Part shown: positions 26,901-34,233 of the stretch, in pieces
Position numbering within the stretch: the stretch's first letter is position 1
Layout: each line of letters opens with the position of its first letter
Source of the DNA: Peptococcaceae bacterium
GTDB taxonomy: Bacteria; Bacillota; Desulfitobacteriia; Desulfitobacteriales; Syntrophobotulaceae
Direction: 5' to 3'
Length of the DNA stretch: 42,998 nucleotides
Assembly: GCA_012839895.1 (NCBI GenBank)
Contig: DUML01000023.1
Span: forward strand, 1 to 42,998
Position numbers and translations under genes: made by a program
Notes under the pieces: model-generated
Told to the model about the DNA's origin: nothing
What the model saw: only the letters and a program-made list of their open reading frames with translations
The model's database searches: none

Positions 26901-27897
26901 CGTCCAAGGTATAGCCAATAGCAATTTTTGTTGCCACTTTGGCAATGGGGTATCCTGTGGCTTTGCTCGCTAGAGCCGAGGAACGTGATACGCGGGGATT
27001 AACCTCAATTACAGCATATTCAAAGCTGTGGGGATGGAGCGCAAACTGACAGTTACAACCTCCCTCGATACCCAAAGCCTGAATAATGTTAAGGGCCGCC
27101 GTGCGCAGCATCTGGTATTCTTTATCAGACAGGGTGACGGCAGGGGCGATTACAATACTGTCGCCGGTATGCACACCCACCGGGTCAAAATTTTCCATGG
27201 AGCAAACAGTAACGGCATTACCCGCTCTGTCCCTCATAACTTCAAACTCAATCTCTTTCCAACCGGTAACGGATTTCTCTACAAGGATCTGTTTAATTGG
27301 CGACAGTGACAAACCCACCTGGGCTATTTTCCAAAGTTCCTGCCGGTTATAGGCAATGCCACCGCCGCTGCCCCCTAAAGTAAAAGCAGGCCTTACAACT
27401 ACCGGATAACCGTTTTTCTCCGCAAAGTCAAGTGCGGAATCAGGATCATAGGCCTCAACAGAAGGAATTACCGGCTGCCCTATCTGTTGCATTGTCTCCT
27501 TGAATAATTGCCGGTCCTCGGCTTTGGCAATTGCCGAGAGCGAACTGCCCAAAACCCGCACATTCATTTTCTCCAGGAAGCCGTCTTGGGCAAGCTGCAT
27601 GCAAAGTGTCAGCCCCGTCTGACCTCCCAGTCCGGATAAAATACTGTCGGGACGTTCTTTTTCAATAATTCGCTTGACAGTAGTCGGTGTCAAAGGTTCA
27701 AGATAAATCCTGTCGGCAATATGCCTGTCGGTCATGATGGTAGCAGGGTTGGAATTTGCCAGTACAATTTCAATGCCGGCATCCCGCAGGACACGGCAAG
27801 CCTGGGTACCGGCATAATCAAATTCTGCCGCCTGGCCGATTACAATAGGCCCCGAACCAATAACCAAAACTTTTTTAATACTTTTATCAAGCGGCAT
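23956..27897 (-). CDS. carB: Fusion of carbamoyl-phosphate synthase large subunit with a diaminopimelate epimerase-like domain
   Basis: One frame of 1313 residues. Residues 1-~1034 are a complete CarB: two ATP-grasp halves (starts IGSGPIVIGQAAEFDYAG and LGSGPIRIGQGIEFDYA) and a C-terminal MGS-like allosteric domain (~910-1030). It makes carbamoyl phosphate from ammonia delivered by CarA. Residues 1035-1313 (279 residues, full length) are a DapF-like domain: MQDCGNDYIFIN, YGVGGDGIV, FNRDGSEGKMSGNAIRC, GNPHCVVF, ERGSGETLSCGTGACA. The second catalytic cysteine is present (Cys1256), but the first, normally MCGN, is Ser1107 (AGC codon at 24577-24579). No stop or frameshift marks the junction. ATG 27897 overlaps the carA stop by 11 bp, so the subunits are translationally coupled. 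Epimerase activity is therefore doubtful. Confidence 0.95.
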   Translation of the reverse strand: MPLDKSIKKVLVIGSGPIVIGQAAEFDYAGTQACRVLRDAGIEIVLANSNPATIMTDRHIADRIYLEPLTPTTVKRIIEKERPDSILSGLGGQTGLTLCMQLAQDGFLEKMNVRVLGSSLSAIAKAEDRQLFKETMQQIGQPVIPSVEAYDPDSALDFAEKNGYPVVVRPAFTLGGSGGGIAYNRQELWKIAQVGLSLSPIKQILVEKSVTGWKEIEFEVMRDRAGNAVTVCSMENFDPVGVHTGDSIVIAPAVTLSDKEYQMLRTAALNIIQALGIEGGCNCQFALHPHSFEYAVIEVNPRVSRSSALASKATGYPIAKVATKIAIGYTLDEIVNEVTGSNFAAFEPALDYVAVKLPRWPFDKFVSANRELGTQMKATGEVMAIADTFEEALLKAVRGAEIGLDSLELPGLQQKTDEELYALLHKITDERLFVLYEAIRRGLSIDELHRITKVDKWFLYNLLKLKNIKPDDSKRPVYKMVDTCGGEFAAKTPYFYSIRNGTENEAMEFIGKSSKPRIVVLGSGPIRIGQGIEFDYACVHSVWALKKLGYEVIVINNNPETVSTDFDIADRLYFEPLSLDDVLNIIEIEKPVGVVAAFGGGTAIKLAKKLHEHGVPIIGTSADSIDICEDRERFDTLLASLDIPRPQGMGVITTDEALAAAEKLGYPVLLRPSYVLGGQNMIIAFEPAQVREYMEIILRQKQENPVLVDKYLSGKEIEVDAVCDGVDVLIPGIMEHIERTGIHSGDSIAVYPPLNIDDELAERIYAVTRKMCLALKVKGLINIQYVLRDKEIYVLEANPRASRTVPYLSKVTGVPMCELATRVSLGERLKDLGYKSGIAKVPPYTAVKVPVFSFAKLADVDTRLGPEMKSTGEVLGVGKNLQEALYKGLVAAGYKMQKGGGVLITVRDSDKPEIIPVAAKLAACGFKIYATRGTANFLAAKGFAVQTVEKIHQSAGNNTASLLESGKISYIISTSSEGKDPASDDVSIRSKASVLGIPCLTAVDTANALADCLLSGYSEINTELIDLNNLRSKRLELKFTKMQDCGNDYIFINCFDQEINSPESLSVLLSDRHYGVGGDGIVLIMPSQVVDAKMRMFNRDGSEGKMSGNAIRCVAKYLYDNGMVRKLEMSVETLAGVKHLTLSTKNGLAAAVRVNMGRAELRPELIPVKLPGDRVVARPLTVGDKEYAITCVSMGNPHCVVFCNDLEKLNLVEIGPLFENHELFPDRVNTEFVEIMSRNQLRMRVWERGSGETLSCGTGACASAVAAVLCGFADKDTDIKVRLLGGELTVRYTDDAVFMTGECTKVFDGIVEI

Positions 27898-28972
27898 GTT
27901 TTCCGGCCTCCATCTTCTCTAGGAATAAGTCAAACAAAAATGCGGTATCCTGTGGCCCACTACACGCTTCAGGATGAAACTGCACGGAAAAGGCCGGGAT
28001 ATGTTTGTACAGTATACCCTCGCAGGTTTGATCGTTGACATTGACAAACCACTCAATAGCCATTCCGGTGTCGATACTGTTCCGGGAAACGGCATATCCA
28101 TGGTTTTGACTGCTAATGTAAATCCGGCCGCTTTGCAAATCTTTTACCGGCTGGTTGGCTCCACGGTGCCCGTATTTTAGCTTATGGGTCTTAAAGCCAT
28201 TGGCCAAAGCCAGCAGTTGATGTCCTAAGCAAATGCCAAAAACAGGAATCCCTGTCTTTATCAATTCTTTGATATTGCTGATTAGTTCTGTATAATCAGC
28301 CGGATCGCCGGGGCCATTGGAAAGGACAATACCGTCCGGGGCCAGTTTCACTACTTCACCGGGCGGAGTATGGCAGGGCAGTACCCAGACATCACATCCC
28401 CGTCGGAGAAGTTCGCGCCTGATATTTTCTTTAAGCCCGAAATCAAAAAGGGCAACAGTATATTTACTTGTACTACTTTTATAAAACATCGGCTTGGAGC
28501 AAGAAACATTATATACAGCATTTTCAATTCTATAAGAACGAATCTTTTCCAGCGATACCTCTTCCGGCCTTTTTGGGGTAATTCTGCCGTTTAAAACCCC
28601 GTGTTCCCTAATGATTTTGGTCAGTGCCCGTGTGTCTATACCGTAAAGGCCCACAATGCCCTTTTCCTGCAAAAAAGTGTCAAGATCACCTTGACTTCGA
28701 AAGTTGGAGGGAAACTGGCACGGGGTTTTGACGATATAGCCCAAGGGGCCCACAGAGGCGCTTTCAAAATCTGAGGGAATAATGCCGTAATTCCCGATGA
28801 GAGGGAAAGTCTGCAGGACAATTTGCCCGTGGTAGCTCCGGTCGGTAAGTGTCTCCAAATATCCTGTCATGTCGGTTGTAAAGACAATCTCACCTGTTAC
28901 ATCACCTTCACTGCCAAAGCTTTGTCCTTCAAAAATCATGCCGTTTTCTAAAATTAAATACAATTTGCCCAA
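27887..28972 (-). CDS. carA: Carbamoyl-phosphate synthase small (glutaminase) subunit
   Basis: A 361-residue protein. The N-terminal CPSase_sm domain (~1-130; GQSFGS, TGYLETLTDRSYHGQ) is followed by a class I glutamine amidotransferase (~170-355) with nucleophile Cys248 in GICLGHQLL and the His333/Glu335 pair in QFHPEA. It releases ammonia from glutamine for CarB. The start is a TTG (28972) eight bases after GGGAGG; no ATG gives full-length protein. The 3' end overlaps carB by 11 bp. It lies 70 bp after the ANTAR regulator gene with no terminator or attenuator between, so it is probably transcribed with glnA. Confidence 0.95.
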   Translation of the reverse strand: MGKLYLILENGMIFEGQSFGSEGDVTGEIVFTTDMTGYLETLTDRSYHGQIVLQTFPLIGNYGIIPSDFESASVGPLGYIVKTPCQFPSNFRSQGDLDTFLQEKGIVGLYGIDTRALTKIIREHGVLNGRITPKRPEEVSLEKIRSYRIENAVYNVSCSKPMFYKSSTSKYTVALFDFGLKENIRRELLRRGCDVWVLPCHTPPGEVVKLAPDGIVLSNGPGDPADYTELISNIKELIKTGIPVFGICLGHQLLALANGFKTHKLKYGHRGANQPVKDLQSGRIYISSQNHGYAVSRNSIDTGMAIEWFVNVNDQTCEGILYKHIPAFSVQFHPEACSGPQDTAFLFDLFLEKMEAGKHAA

Positions 28973-29041
28973 ACTCTCTTCCTCCCACTACTTACGTTTA
29001 TCCTTCCGGCTAAAGCGCTAATTAAAAAAAAGTGGCAGCGG

Positions 29042-29611
29042 TTAGTTCTCATACATTTTTAAGATCCCTTCTGCCACTGCCCTTTTGGTTATACGCATAT
29101 CCATGGCTTGTTTTTCCAGAAAACGATGCGCTTCCTGCTCGCTAAGCTTAAGATAAGAGATTAGAAGGCATTTGGCACGGTCAATAATGCGTATATCTTC
29201 AATCTTTTGTTTCAGCTTGCTGTTTTCCGCTTGCATCCGCTTAAGCCTTGTACTGGCTGATTTTGCCAATTTTAAAGCAGCCCAGAACAAGGACTTATTT
29301 ATGGGCTTGGCGACAGTTAAAACCCCATCTTCCTCGGTGTGGGCGGAGACTTCTTCAAAGTATTCGCTTTTCACCACCAGGATAACTTGGCTCAAGCCTT
29401 TGGAAGCAATATAACGGGCTAGGCTTTCCCCTGATTCATCCCTGAGCGGCGCATTGATGATAACCAGGTCGAATTCTCTTTCCAGGAACAGGCGCCTTGC
29501 TTCTCCACAGGTGTGAACGGTGACAATTTGACCAACGGAAGCTGCGTTTAGCATTTCGGTAAAAAAGTCAATACTTTTTTGCGTAATGGTAACAAGCAGA
29601 GCGCTCTCCAT
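29042..29611 (-). CDS. ANTAR-domain RNA-binding antiterminator with a pseudo-receiver domain
   Basis: A 189-residue protein. ATG 29611 is used (AAAGGTGG upstream); a TTG one codon earlier is also in frame. Residues 1-~115 fold like a response-regulator receiver, but the phosphoacceptor Asp is Asn53 (LVIINAPL) and the usual acidic pair after the first strand is missing (VTITQKS), while the KP motif remains (VAKPIN). A coiled-coil helix (~118-140) leads to an ANTAR domain (~138-189; RAKCLLISYLKLSEQEAHRFLEKQAM, KRAVAEGILKMYEN), which in EutV, AmiR and NasR binds hexaloop RNA hairpins to stop terminator formation. ANTAR proteins beside glnA (called NitR or GlnR) are known in clostridia. It is the obvious reader of the hairpins in this window. 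Control is probably by protein or ligand binding rather than phosphorylation. Confidence 0.92.
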   Translation of the reverse strand: MESALLVTITQKSIDFFTEMLNAASVGQIVTVHTCGEARRLFLEREFDLVIINAPLRDESGESLARYIASKGLSQVILVVKSEYFEEVSAHTEEDGVLTVAKPINKSLFWAALKLAKSASTRLKRMQAENSKLKQKIEDIRIIDRAKCLLISYLKLSEQEAHRFLEKQAMDMRITKRAVAEGILKMYEN

Positions 29612-29676
29612 CAAATCGCCACCTTTCCCTGGGTTCTACAGCCGCCTGTTTGGATTTGCTTTTTGCCACATATCTG

Positions 29677-30996
29677 CTAATACAGACGAAAATATCTCTC
29701 CCTGAAAAAAACAGTTTTGTCCTTGGCTGCTGCAAATGCAGCCGCTTCTTCCTTTTTCAACGCAACATACTTAGCAAGTAACTCTTCACCGACAACAACC
29801 TTGACAAGGTCGCTGTTCTCCGCAAGAGCGATAGCCTCTTCCAGACTTTTTGGCAGTTCTGGTAGATTGGCAGTAATACTTTCATCTGCAGTATATAAAT
29901 CAGCGTCAACAGCGGGAGGCAAGGCCAGCTGTTTTTCCATGCCTTCAAGACCCGCAGCAATAATCAGGGCAAAAGCAAGATAAGGGTTCATAGAAGGGTC
30001 GGGGGAACGCAGTTCCATCCGTACCCGTTCACCGATTGCTGCGGGAATCCGCACCAGCTGCGAGCGATTCTGATACGACCAGGAAACATATTTGGGCGCT
30101 TCAAAGCTACCGAAGCGCTCATATGAGTTACAAAGTGGGTTTAAAAACAAGGTTATTTCAGGAGTCCTTTCCAGAATGCCTGCTATAAAACTGTCGGTAA
30201 TCCCCTGTTGCCCGTCAACAAAATCTTTAAAAATATTGAGCCCGTTCTGCTCCAATGAAATATTGACATGCAACCCACTGCCCGCTTCCCGGGGTAAAGG
30301 TTTCGGCATAAAGGAAGCAAAGAGTCCGTTGCGGGCAGCTATGGCTTTTACCACTGACTTGAAGGTTAGGAGGTTATCGGCGCAAGCCAAGGCGTCACTG
30401 TACTTAAAATCTATCTCATTTTGTCCCGGACCCTGCTCATGATGTGAGGACTCGGGGCCAATGCCCATTTCTTCAAGACAGAGGCAGATCTCCCGCCGGA
30501 TGTTTTCTCCTTTGTCAAGAGGCGAAATATCGAGATATCCTCCCTTGTCCAGCGTAACATCTGAGGGGTCGCCGTTTTCATCTGTCTTAAATAGATAAAA
30601 CTCGCATTCTGCGCCTATTTTGCAGACATAGCCCCGGCTTTCGCAACGCTCCACCACCTTTTTTAGGAGGTAGCGGCTGTCATGGGCAAAGGGTGATCCG
30701 TCCGGATTCTTAATATCGCAGAAAAAACGGACTACCCTTCCGGGTCCAGGCCTCCAGGGCAATACAGTCAATGTCGCAGGGTCAGGGAAAAGCAGCAAAT
30801 CAGATTTTTTAACATCCCGAAATCCCCTGATTGCTGAAGCGTCAAAGGATACACCATGTTCAAACGCCTCCTGCAATTGGTCCGGCATGATAGCAATGTT
30901 CTTTTGTATACCAAAGAGATCGCAAAACCCGAGGCGAATGAATTTCACATCGTATTCCTGAATAAATTGCAACACTTCATTTGCTGTTGTGTTCAT
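29677..30996 (-). CDS. glnA: Glutamine synthetase type I
   Basis: Makes glutamine from glutamate, ammonia and ATP; dodecameric cytosolic enzyme. 439 residues, the size of the short GSI-alpha form of Firmicutes. Motifs: FDASAIRGF (~51-59), EFYLF (~131-135, metal ligand), HHEQGPGQNEIDF (~185-197), GSGLHVNISL (~242-251), NPLCNSYERF (~292-301), NRSQLVRIPA and MELRSPDPSMNPYLAFA near the end. No adenylylation-type Tyr loop is evident. ATG 30996 follows AGGAGG by eight bases. A 15-nt hairpin lies just before the RBS. It is the second gene of the operon after a 50-residue small ORF, and it is followed by the ANTAR regulator (62 bp), carA and carB. Confidence 0.97.
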   Translation of the reverse strand: MNTTANEVLQFIQEYDVKFIRLGFCDLFGIQKNIAIMPDQLQEAFEHGVSFDASAIRGFRDVKKSDLLLFPDPATLTVLPWRPGPGRVVRFFCDIKNPDGSPFAHDSRYLLKKVVERCESRGYVCKIGAECEFYLFKTDENGDPSDVTLDKGGYLDISPLDKGENIRREICLCLEEMGIGPESSHHEQGPGQNEIDFKYSDALACADNLLTFKSVVKAIAARNGLFASFMPKPLPREAGSGLHVNISLEQNGLNIFKDFVDGQQGITDSFIAGILERTPEITLFLNPLCNSYERFGSFEAPKYVSWSYQNRSQLVRIPAAIGERVRMELRSPDPSMNPYLAFALIIAAGLEGMEKQLALPPAVDADLYTADESITANLPELPKSLEEAIALAENSDLVKVVVGEELLAKYVALKKEEAAAFAAAKDKTVFFRERYFRLY

Positions 30997-31012
30997 ATCC
31001 TAACCTCCTGTC

Positions 31013-31027
31013 AGCAGTCAAACTGCT
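31013..31027 (-). other. Small hairpin just upstream of the glnA RBS
   Basis: AGCAGT-TTG-ACTGCT on the minus strand, ending about three bases before AGGAGG. A perfect six-base-pair stem at this place could mark an RNA processing or stabilising site between the small ORF and glnA. It has no T-run. Confidence 0.45.
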
Positions 31028-31037
31028 AAACCATAAT

Positions 31038-31190
31038 TTAGGTATAAAGCTGCTTGTAGGGATTCTTTGTGCTTGATTTTAACACGTAATGCCAATCCTG
31101 GCAAAGCTCTTTACTGTCCATGTCAATCTCAACCATATCTTCATCTTCGCCGTTCATGGTATCACCCACTACATCCTGGGCATCTCTCAT
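31038..31190 (-). CDS. Acidic 50-residue small protein, first gene of the glnA operon
   Basis: ATG 31190 is preceded by AGGAGGTG with good spacing, and the frame begins directly after the glnA attenuator. The product starts MRDAQDVVGDTMNGEDEDM, is strongly acidic in the first 30 residues and mixed to basic at the C-terminus (SSTKNPYKQLYT). It has no signal peptide, membrane segment or repeat. Its stop lies 41 bp before glnA. The strong RBS and position argue that it is made together with glutamine synthetase. I recognise no family. Small proteins that bind and adjust glutamine synthetase exist in cyanobacteria and archaea, so a similar role or a role with the ANTAR protein is possible but only inferred. 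Confidence 0.65.
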   Translation of the reverse strand: MRDAQDVVGDTMNGEDEDMVEIDMDSKELCQDWHYVLKSSTKNPYKQLYT

Positions 31191-31210
31191 AGTGGCACCT
31201 CCTAACCATG

Positions 31211-31307
31211 CAAAAAGGCGCTCATCACATAATGCGCACAATTAACGGACCGGCTGTCAGCCTGCCATCTTAACTGTCACATTATAAGATGAACGCCTTT
31301 GTTCAGC
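31211..31307 (-). promoter_or_regulatory. glnA operon attenuator with ANTAR-type hexaloop hairpin
   Basis: The predicted transcript starts at about 31307 with GCUGAAC-AAAGGC-GUUCAUC; UGAAC/GUUCA is the stem (31305-31290) and AAAGGC the loop (31300-31295; A1, G4). The same loop and 3' arm begin a very long terminator: AAAGGCGUUCAUC with AUAAUG pairs with CAUUAUGUGAUGAGCGCCUU, extended inward by ACAGUUAA/UUAAUUGU and GGCUG/AGCC, ending in UUUUU. The RBS of the small ORF follows at once. Binding of the hairpin would block termination. Confidence 0.85.
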
Positions 31308-31313
31308 GTATCA

Positions 31314-31343
31314 ATTTTACAGCAAAAAAGCCTGTATTGTCAA
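31314..31343 (-). promoter_or_regulatory. glnA operon promoter (sigma-A type)
   Basis: TTGACA (31343-31338), 18-bp spacer, TAAAAT (31319-31314). Start point expected about seven bases further, directly at the AAAGGC hairpin. Divergent to the glnN promoter, with 64 bp between the two -35 boxes. Confidence 0.82.
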
Positions 31344-31407
31344 TGGAATTTAGTAAAGTGATTTTTAGCTCCTTTTGTCGAAACAGAAATTTTACGTTAA
31401 AAGGTTA

Positions 31408-31436
31408 TTGACAGGTTAAAAAGCTTAGGCTATTAT
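31408..31436 (+). promoter_or_regulatory. glnN promoter (sigma-A type)
   Basis: TTGACA (31408-31413), 17-bp spacer, TATTAT (31431-31436): near-consensus. Predicted start about 31443, four bases before the antiterminator hairpin. Confidence 0.85.
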
Positions 31437-31446
31437 TAGTGCATAG

Positions 31447-31493
31447 ACAGCAAAGGTGCTGTGGACTAATAGTCCGCGGCACCTTTATTTTTT
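31447..31493 (+). promoter_or_regulatory. glnN attenuator with ANTAR-type hexaloop hairpin
   Basis: ACAGC-AAAGGU-GCUGU (31447-31462) forms a hairpin with loop A1/G4. The alternative is a 16-bp terminator, AAAGGUGCUGUGGACU with AGUCCGCGGCACCUUU (two G-U pairs, AAU loop), then AUUUUUU. Stem bases differ from the glnA leader while loop and geometry are kept, which is good evidence for selection on structure. Confidence 0.87.
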
Positions 31494-31514
31494 GTGAGAA
31501 AGGATGCATGTATT

Positions 31515-33605
31515 ATGAAAGATGTACCAAGTTTATTTGGCAGCATGGTGTTTAATGATACAGTAATGCAGTCCAGATTGCCGAAAGATGTTTACAAGGC
31601 ACTGAAAAAGACAATGGCTCAAGGCACCCATTTGGAACTGGACGTTGCCAATGTAGTGGCCAACGCTATGAAAGAATGGGCGATTGAGAAAGGTGCTACT
31701 CATTTTACCCACTGGTTCCAGCCCATGACCGGCATAACTGCCGAAAAACACGACAGCTTTATAGCCCCTGACAAAGACGGCAGAGTAATCATGGAGTTTT
31801 CGGGCAAAGAGCTTGTGCGCGGTGAACCGGACGCCTCAAGCTTCCCTTCAGGCGGGCTTAGAGCCACCTTTGAGGCTAGAGGATATACCGTCTGGGATAC
31901 CACTTCTTATGCTTTTATTAAAGACGGGACACTCTGTATTCCCACCGCTTTCTGTTCCTATAGCGGCGAAGCATTGGACAAAAAGACACCGCTTTTGCGT
32001 TCCATGGAAGCCCTCAACAAACATGCCCTCCGTATCCTCCGCCTTTTCGGCAACAATTCAGCGAAGCGAGTGGTCGCGACAGTCGGCCCCGAGCAGGAGT
32101 ATTTCCTGATTGACAAAGAGATTTACCTGAAGCGGCCCGACTTGGTTTATACCGGCCGGACACTGTTCGGAGCGCGCCCCCCCAAAGGACAGGAGTTGGA
32201 GGACCATTATTTTGTAAGCCTTAAACCCCGCGTATCTGCCTTTATGAAAGAACTGGAGGAAGAACTTTGGAAGTTGGGTGTCTATGCTAAAACCAAGCAT
32301 AACGAAGTAGCTCCGGCCCAGCATGAGCTGGCCCCGCTCTATAATACAGTCAATATTGCCACCGACCACAACCAGCTGATTATGGAACTCATGAAAAGCA
32401 TTGCCAATAAACATGGGTTAGCCTGTTTACTGCATGAAAAACCTTTTGCCGGCATCAACGGCAGCGGAAAGCATGTCAACTGGTCCCTGGCCACAGATAC
32501 CGGTATTAACCTCTTGGAGCCAGGAGAAACACCCCATGAAAACGCCCAGTTCTTACTGTTCCTCACCGCTGTCATCAAAGCAGTGGACGAATATCAAGAT
32601 TTGCTGCGTTTGTCGGTAGCCAACGCCGGAAATGACCATCGGTTAGGAGCACACGAAGCCCCCCCGGCCATCATCTCGATCTTTTTAGGAGACGAGCTGA
32701 CCAAAATCCTTGAAGCAATCGAAACAGACACTCCTTATCAAGGAAAACAAACAGTCCAGATGGAAATTGGGGCAACTGTACTTCCGCATTTTCCCAAAGA
32801 CAACTGCGACCGCAACCGTACCTCACCCTTTGCCTTTACCGGCAACAAATTTGAATTCCGTATGCTTGGCTCTTCTTTCTCCATAGCCGGACCGAACATT
32901 GTGCTCAACACCGTGGTGGCTGAGAGCCTGCGCCAATTCGCAGATATCCTCGAAAACGCAAGCGACTTAAAGAGCGAACTTGCTTCATTAATTAAAAATA
33001 CTATTCACCGGCACAAGCGCATCATCTTTAACGGCAATAATTATGCCGACGAATGGGTGCGGGAAGCAGAAAAGCGGGGCCTGTCCAACTTGAAAAATAC
33101 AGTTGAAGCTTTGCCGGCTTATGTTTCGGAAAAAAGTATAGATGTATTTACCCGCCATCATGTGTTTACCGCAGCAGAGATCCGTTCCCGGTATGAAATA
33201 ATGCTGGAGAACTACTGCAAAACGCTGCATATCGAAGCCCTTACCATGATTGATTTGGTGAAAAAAGAAATCCTGCCTGCCTGTATCAGCTATCAAAATG
33301 AGCTCTTGCAGCTTTTAAGCAGCAAAAAAGCCTTCGGCCAGTACAATAGTTGGACGGAAGAATACTATCTGGAGAAAATCTCCAAACTGTCCGCCTGTGC
33401 CCTTAAAAAACTGAATAACCTTGAAAATATTATGCTGGAAACTAAAGGTAATAGCGACCCACTTAACTTAGCAAAGTTTTACCGTGACAATGTATTTAGT
33501 ACCATGTCCGAGCTGCGGTTGGTTGTTGATGAGCTCGAAACACTAGTAGCCAAAAAATACTGGCCGTTGCCCACTTATGCTGAAATTCTCTATAGTGTGA
33601 ATTAA
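31515..33605 (+). CDS. glnN: Glutamine synthetase type III
   Basis: 696 residues from ATG 31515. An in-frame GTG at 31494 falls in the terminator T-run and is rejected; AAAGGA lies 11 bases before the ATG. N-terminal GSIII block [18 protein letters not shown], then [16 protein letters not shown], the catalytic-core signatures [27 protein letters not shown] and [13 protein letters not shown], and a C-terminal helical region typical of GSIII. It makes glutamine like GlnA but belongs to a separate, larger family. Divergent from the glnA operon and controlled by its own attenuator of the same type, so both synthetases should respond to the same ANTAR signal. Confidence 0.96.
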   Translation: MKDVPSLFGSMVFNDTVMQSRLPKDVYKALKKTMAQGTHLELDVANVVANAMKEWAIEKGATHFTHWFQPMTGITAEKHDSFIAPDKDGRVIMEFSGKELVRGEPDASSFPSGGLRATFEARGYTVWDTTSYAFIKDGTLCIPTAFCSYSGEALDKKTPLLRSMEALNKHALRILRLFGNNSAKRVVATVGPEQEYFLIDKEIYLKRPDLVYTGRTLFGARPPKGQELEDHYFVSLKPRVSAFMKELEEELWKLGVYAKTKHNEVAPAQHELAPLYNTVNIATDHNQLIMELMKSIANKHGLACLLHEKPFAGINGSGKHVNWSLATDTGINLLEPGETPHENAQFLLFLTAVIKAVDEYQDLLRLSVANAGNDHRLGAHEAPPAIISIFLGDELTKILEAIETDTPYQGKQTVQMEIGATVLPHFPKDNCDRNRTSPFAFTGNKFEFRMLGSSFSIAGPNIVLNTVVAESLRQFADILENASDLKSELASLIKNTIHRHKRIIFNGNNYADEWVREAEKRGLSNLKNTVEALPAYVSEKSIDVFTRHHVFTAAEIRSRYEIMLENYCKTLHIEALTMIDLVKKEILPACISYQNELLQLLSSKKAFGQYNSWTEEYYLEKISKLSACALKKLNNLENIMLETKGNSDPLNLAKFYRDNVFSTMSELRLVVDELETLVAKKYWPLPTYAEILYSVN

Positions 33606-33661
33606 ATATAACGCCCAGTTAACAAACACGTTTCTCAAAAATCTATATATTTCAAATATCT

Positions 33662-33712
33662 TGCTGATGTCTCTCAATTTCGACCCCTCTATTAAAGACA
33701 TCAGCATTTTTT
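33662..33712 (+). terminator. glnN terminator
   Basis: TGCTGATGTCT pairs with AGACATCAGCA over a 23-base loop, followed by TTTTTTA; 56 bases after the glnN stop codon. Confidence 0.85.
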
Positions 33713-33793
33713 ATCATATCAATTTTGTTTATATCAAAGGATTGCTTTTAGAACCAATATAAAAAAGTAAAGCTCATCCTGGTAAAACAAAAG

Positions 33794-33838
33794 CGTTCAA
33801 AAATTAAGTAAGCTTAACTTAATTTTTGAACGTTTTTT
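33794..33838 (-). terminator. Terminator of the amtB-P-II operon (possibly bidirectional)
   Basis: CGTTCAAAAATTAAGT and ACTTAATTTTTGAACG form a 16-bp stem around a short AAGCTTA loop. Thymine-rich tails occur on both strands (GTTTTTTAT on plus, CTTTTGTTTT on minus). It lies 26 bp after the P-II stop codon. Confidence 0.75.
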
Positions 33839-33863
33839 ATAGGTTATTTCAGATTTCAATTTA

Positions 33864-34205
33864 TTATAACGCGCTTAAGCCTTCTTCGCCCGTTCGAATT
33901 CTAATTACTTCATCTATATTAATAACGAATATTTTACCATCTCCCACTTCCCCTGTTTGGGCATTTTTTATTATAGTGTCTTTTATCCTATTAACGTCTT
34001 CATCTCTCACAACCAGTTCTATACAGACCTTAGGAATTAAATCTATTTCATATTTTTCACCCCGCCAAGACCGAACAATACCTTTTTGGTTGCCTTGCCC
34101 CAATACTTCGGTCATAGTAATGCCTTTATAACAATCCAGTTCTTCCAGGGCAGACCGTACATCAGAAAGCTTTTCAGGCCTTATAATCGCTTTAATCTGT
34201 TTCAT
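33864..34205 (-). CDS. glnB: Nitrogen regulatory protein P-II
   Basis: 113 residues from ATG 34205 (AGGAG upstream; longer frame rejected because MKQIKAIIRPEKL is the conserved P-II N-terminus). T-loop GQGNQKGIVRSWRGEKYEI includes the Tyr (residue 52) equivalent to the modified Tyr51 of Escherichia coli GlnB. B-loop TGEVGDGKIFV and C-loop VIRIRTGEEG are intact. A trimer that senses ATP/ADP and 2-oxoglutarate and blocks AmtB. It lies 28 bp after amtB in one operon, so by convention it could also be called glnK. It may also link nitrogen status to other targets such as the ANTAR regulator, which is speculation. Confidence 0.95.
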   Translation of the reverse strand: MKQIKAIIRPEKLSDVRSALEELDCYKGITMTEVLGQGNQKGIVRSWRGEKYEIDLIPKVCIELVVRDEDVNRIKDTIIKNAQTGEVGDGKIFVINIDEVIRIRTGEEGLSAL

Positions 34206-34233
34206 CCGTAATCCAACTCCTCTCAATAACATG

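Noticed and set aside
28973-29041. A possible seventh hexaloop attenuator before carA.
   Set aside because: The gap has a T-tract but no AAAGGC-type loop and no matching terminator stem, so carA most likely depends on the glnA transcript.
31038-31241. A longer 67-residue version of the small protein before glnA.
   Set aside because: The extra 5' part runs through the terminator of the glnA attenuator; the ATG at 31190 has the proper AGGAGGTG site.
31494-31514. A GTG start for GlnN.
   Set aside because: It lies in the T-run of the terminator with no RBS; the conserved GSIII N-terminus begins just after ATG 31515.
33864-34205. P-II protein seemed to lack the modified Tyr because SWRG replaces the common LYRG.
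   Set aside because: Aligned to Escherichia coli GlnB, the modified Tyr51 is the one in RGxEY, which is present here (RGEKY). Only the neighbouring Tyr46 is changed to Trp.
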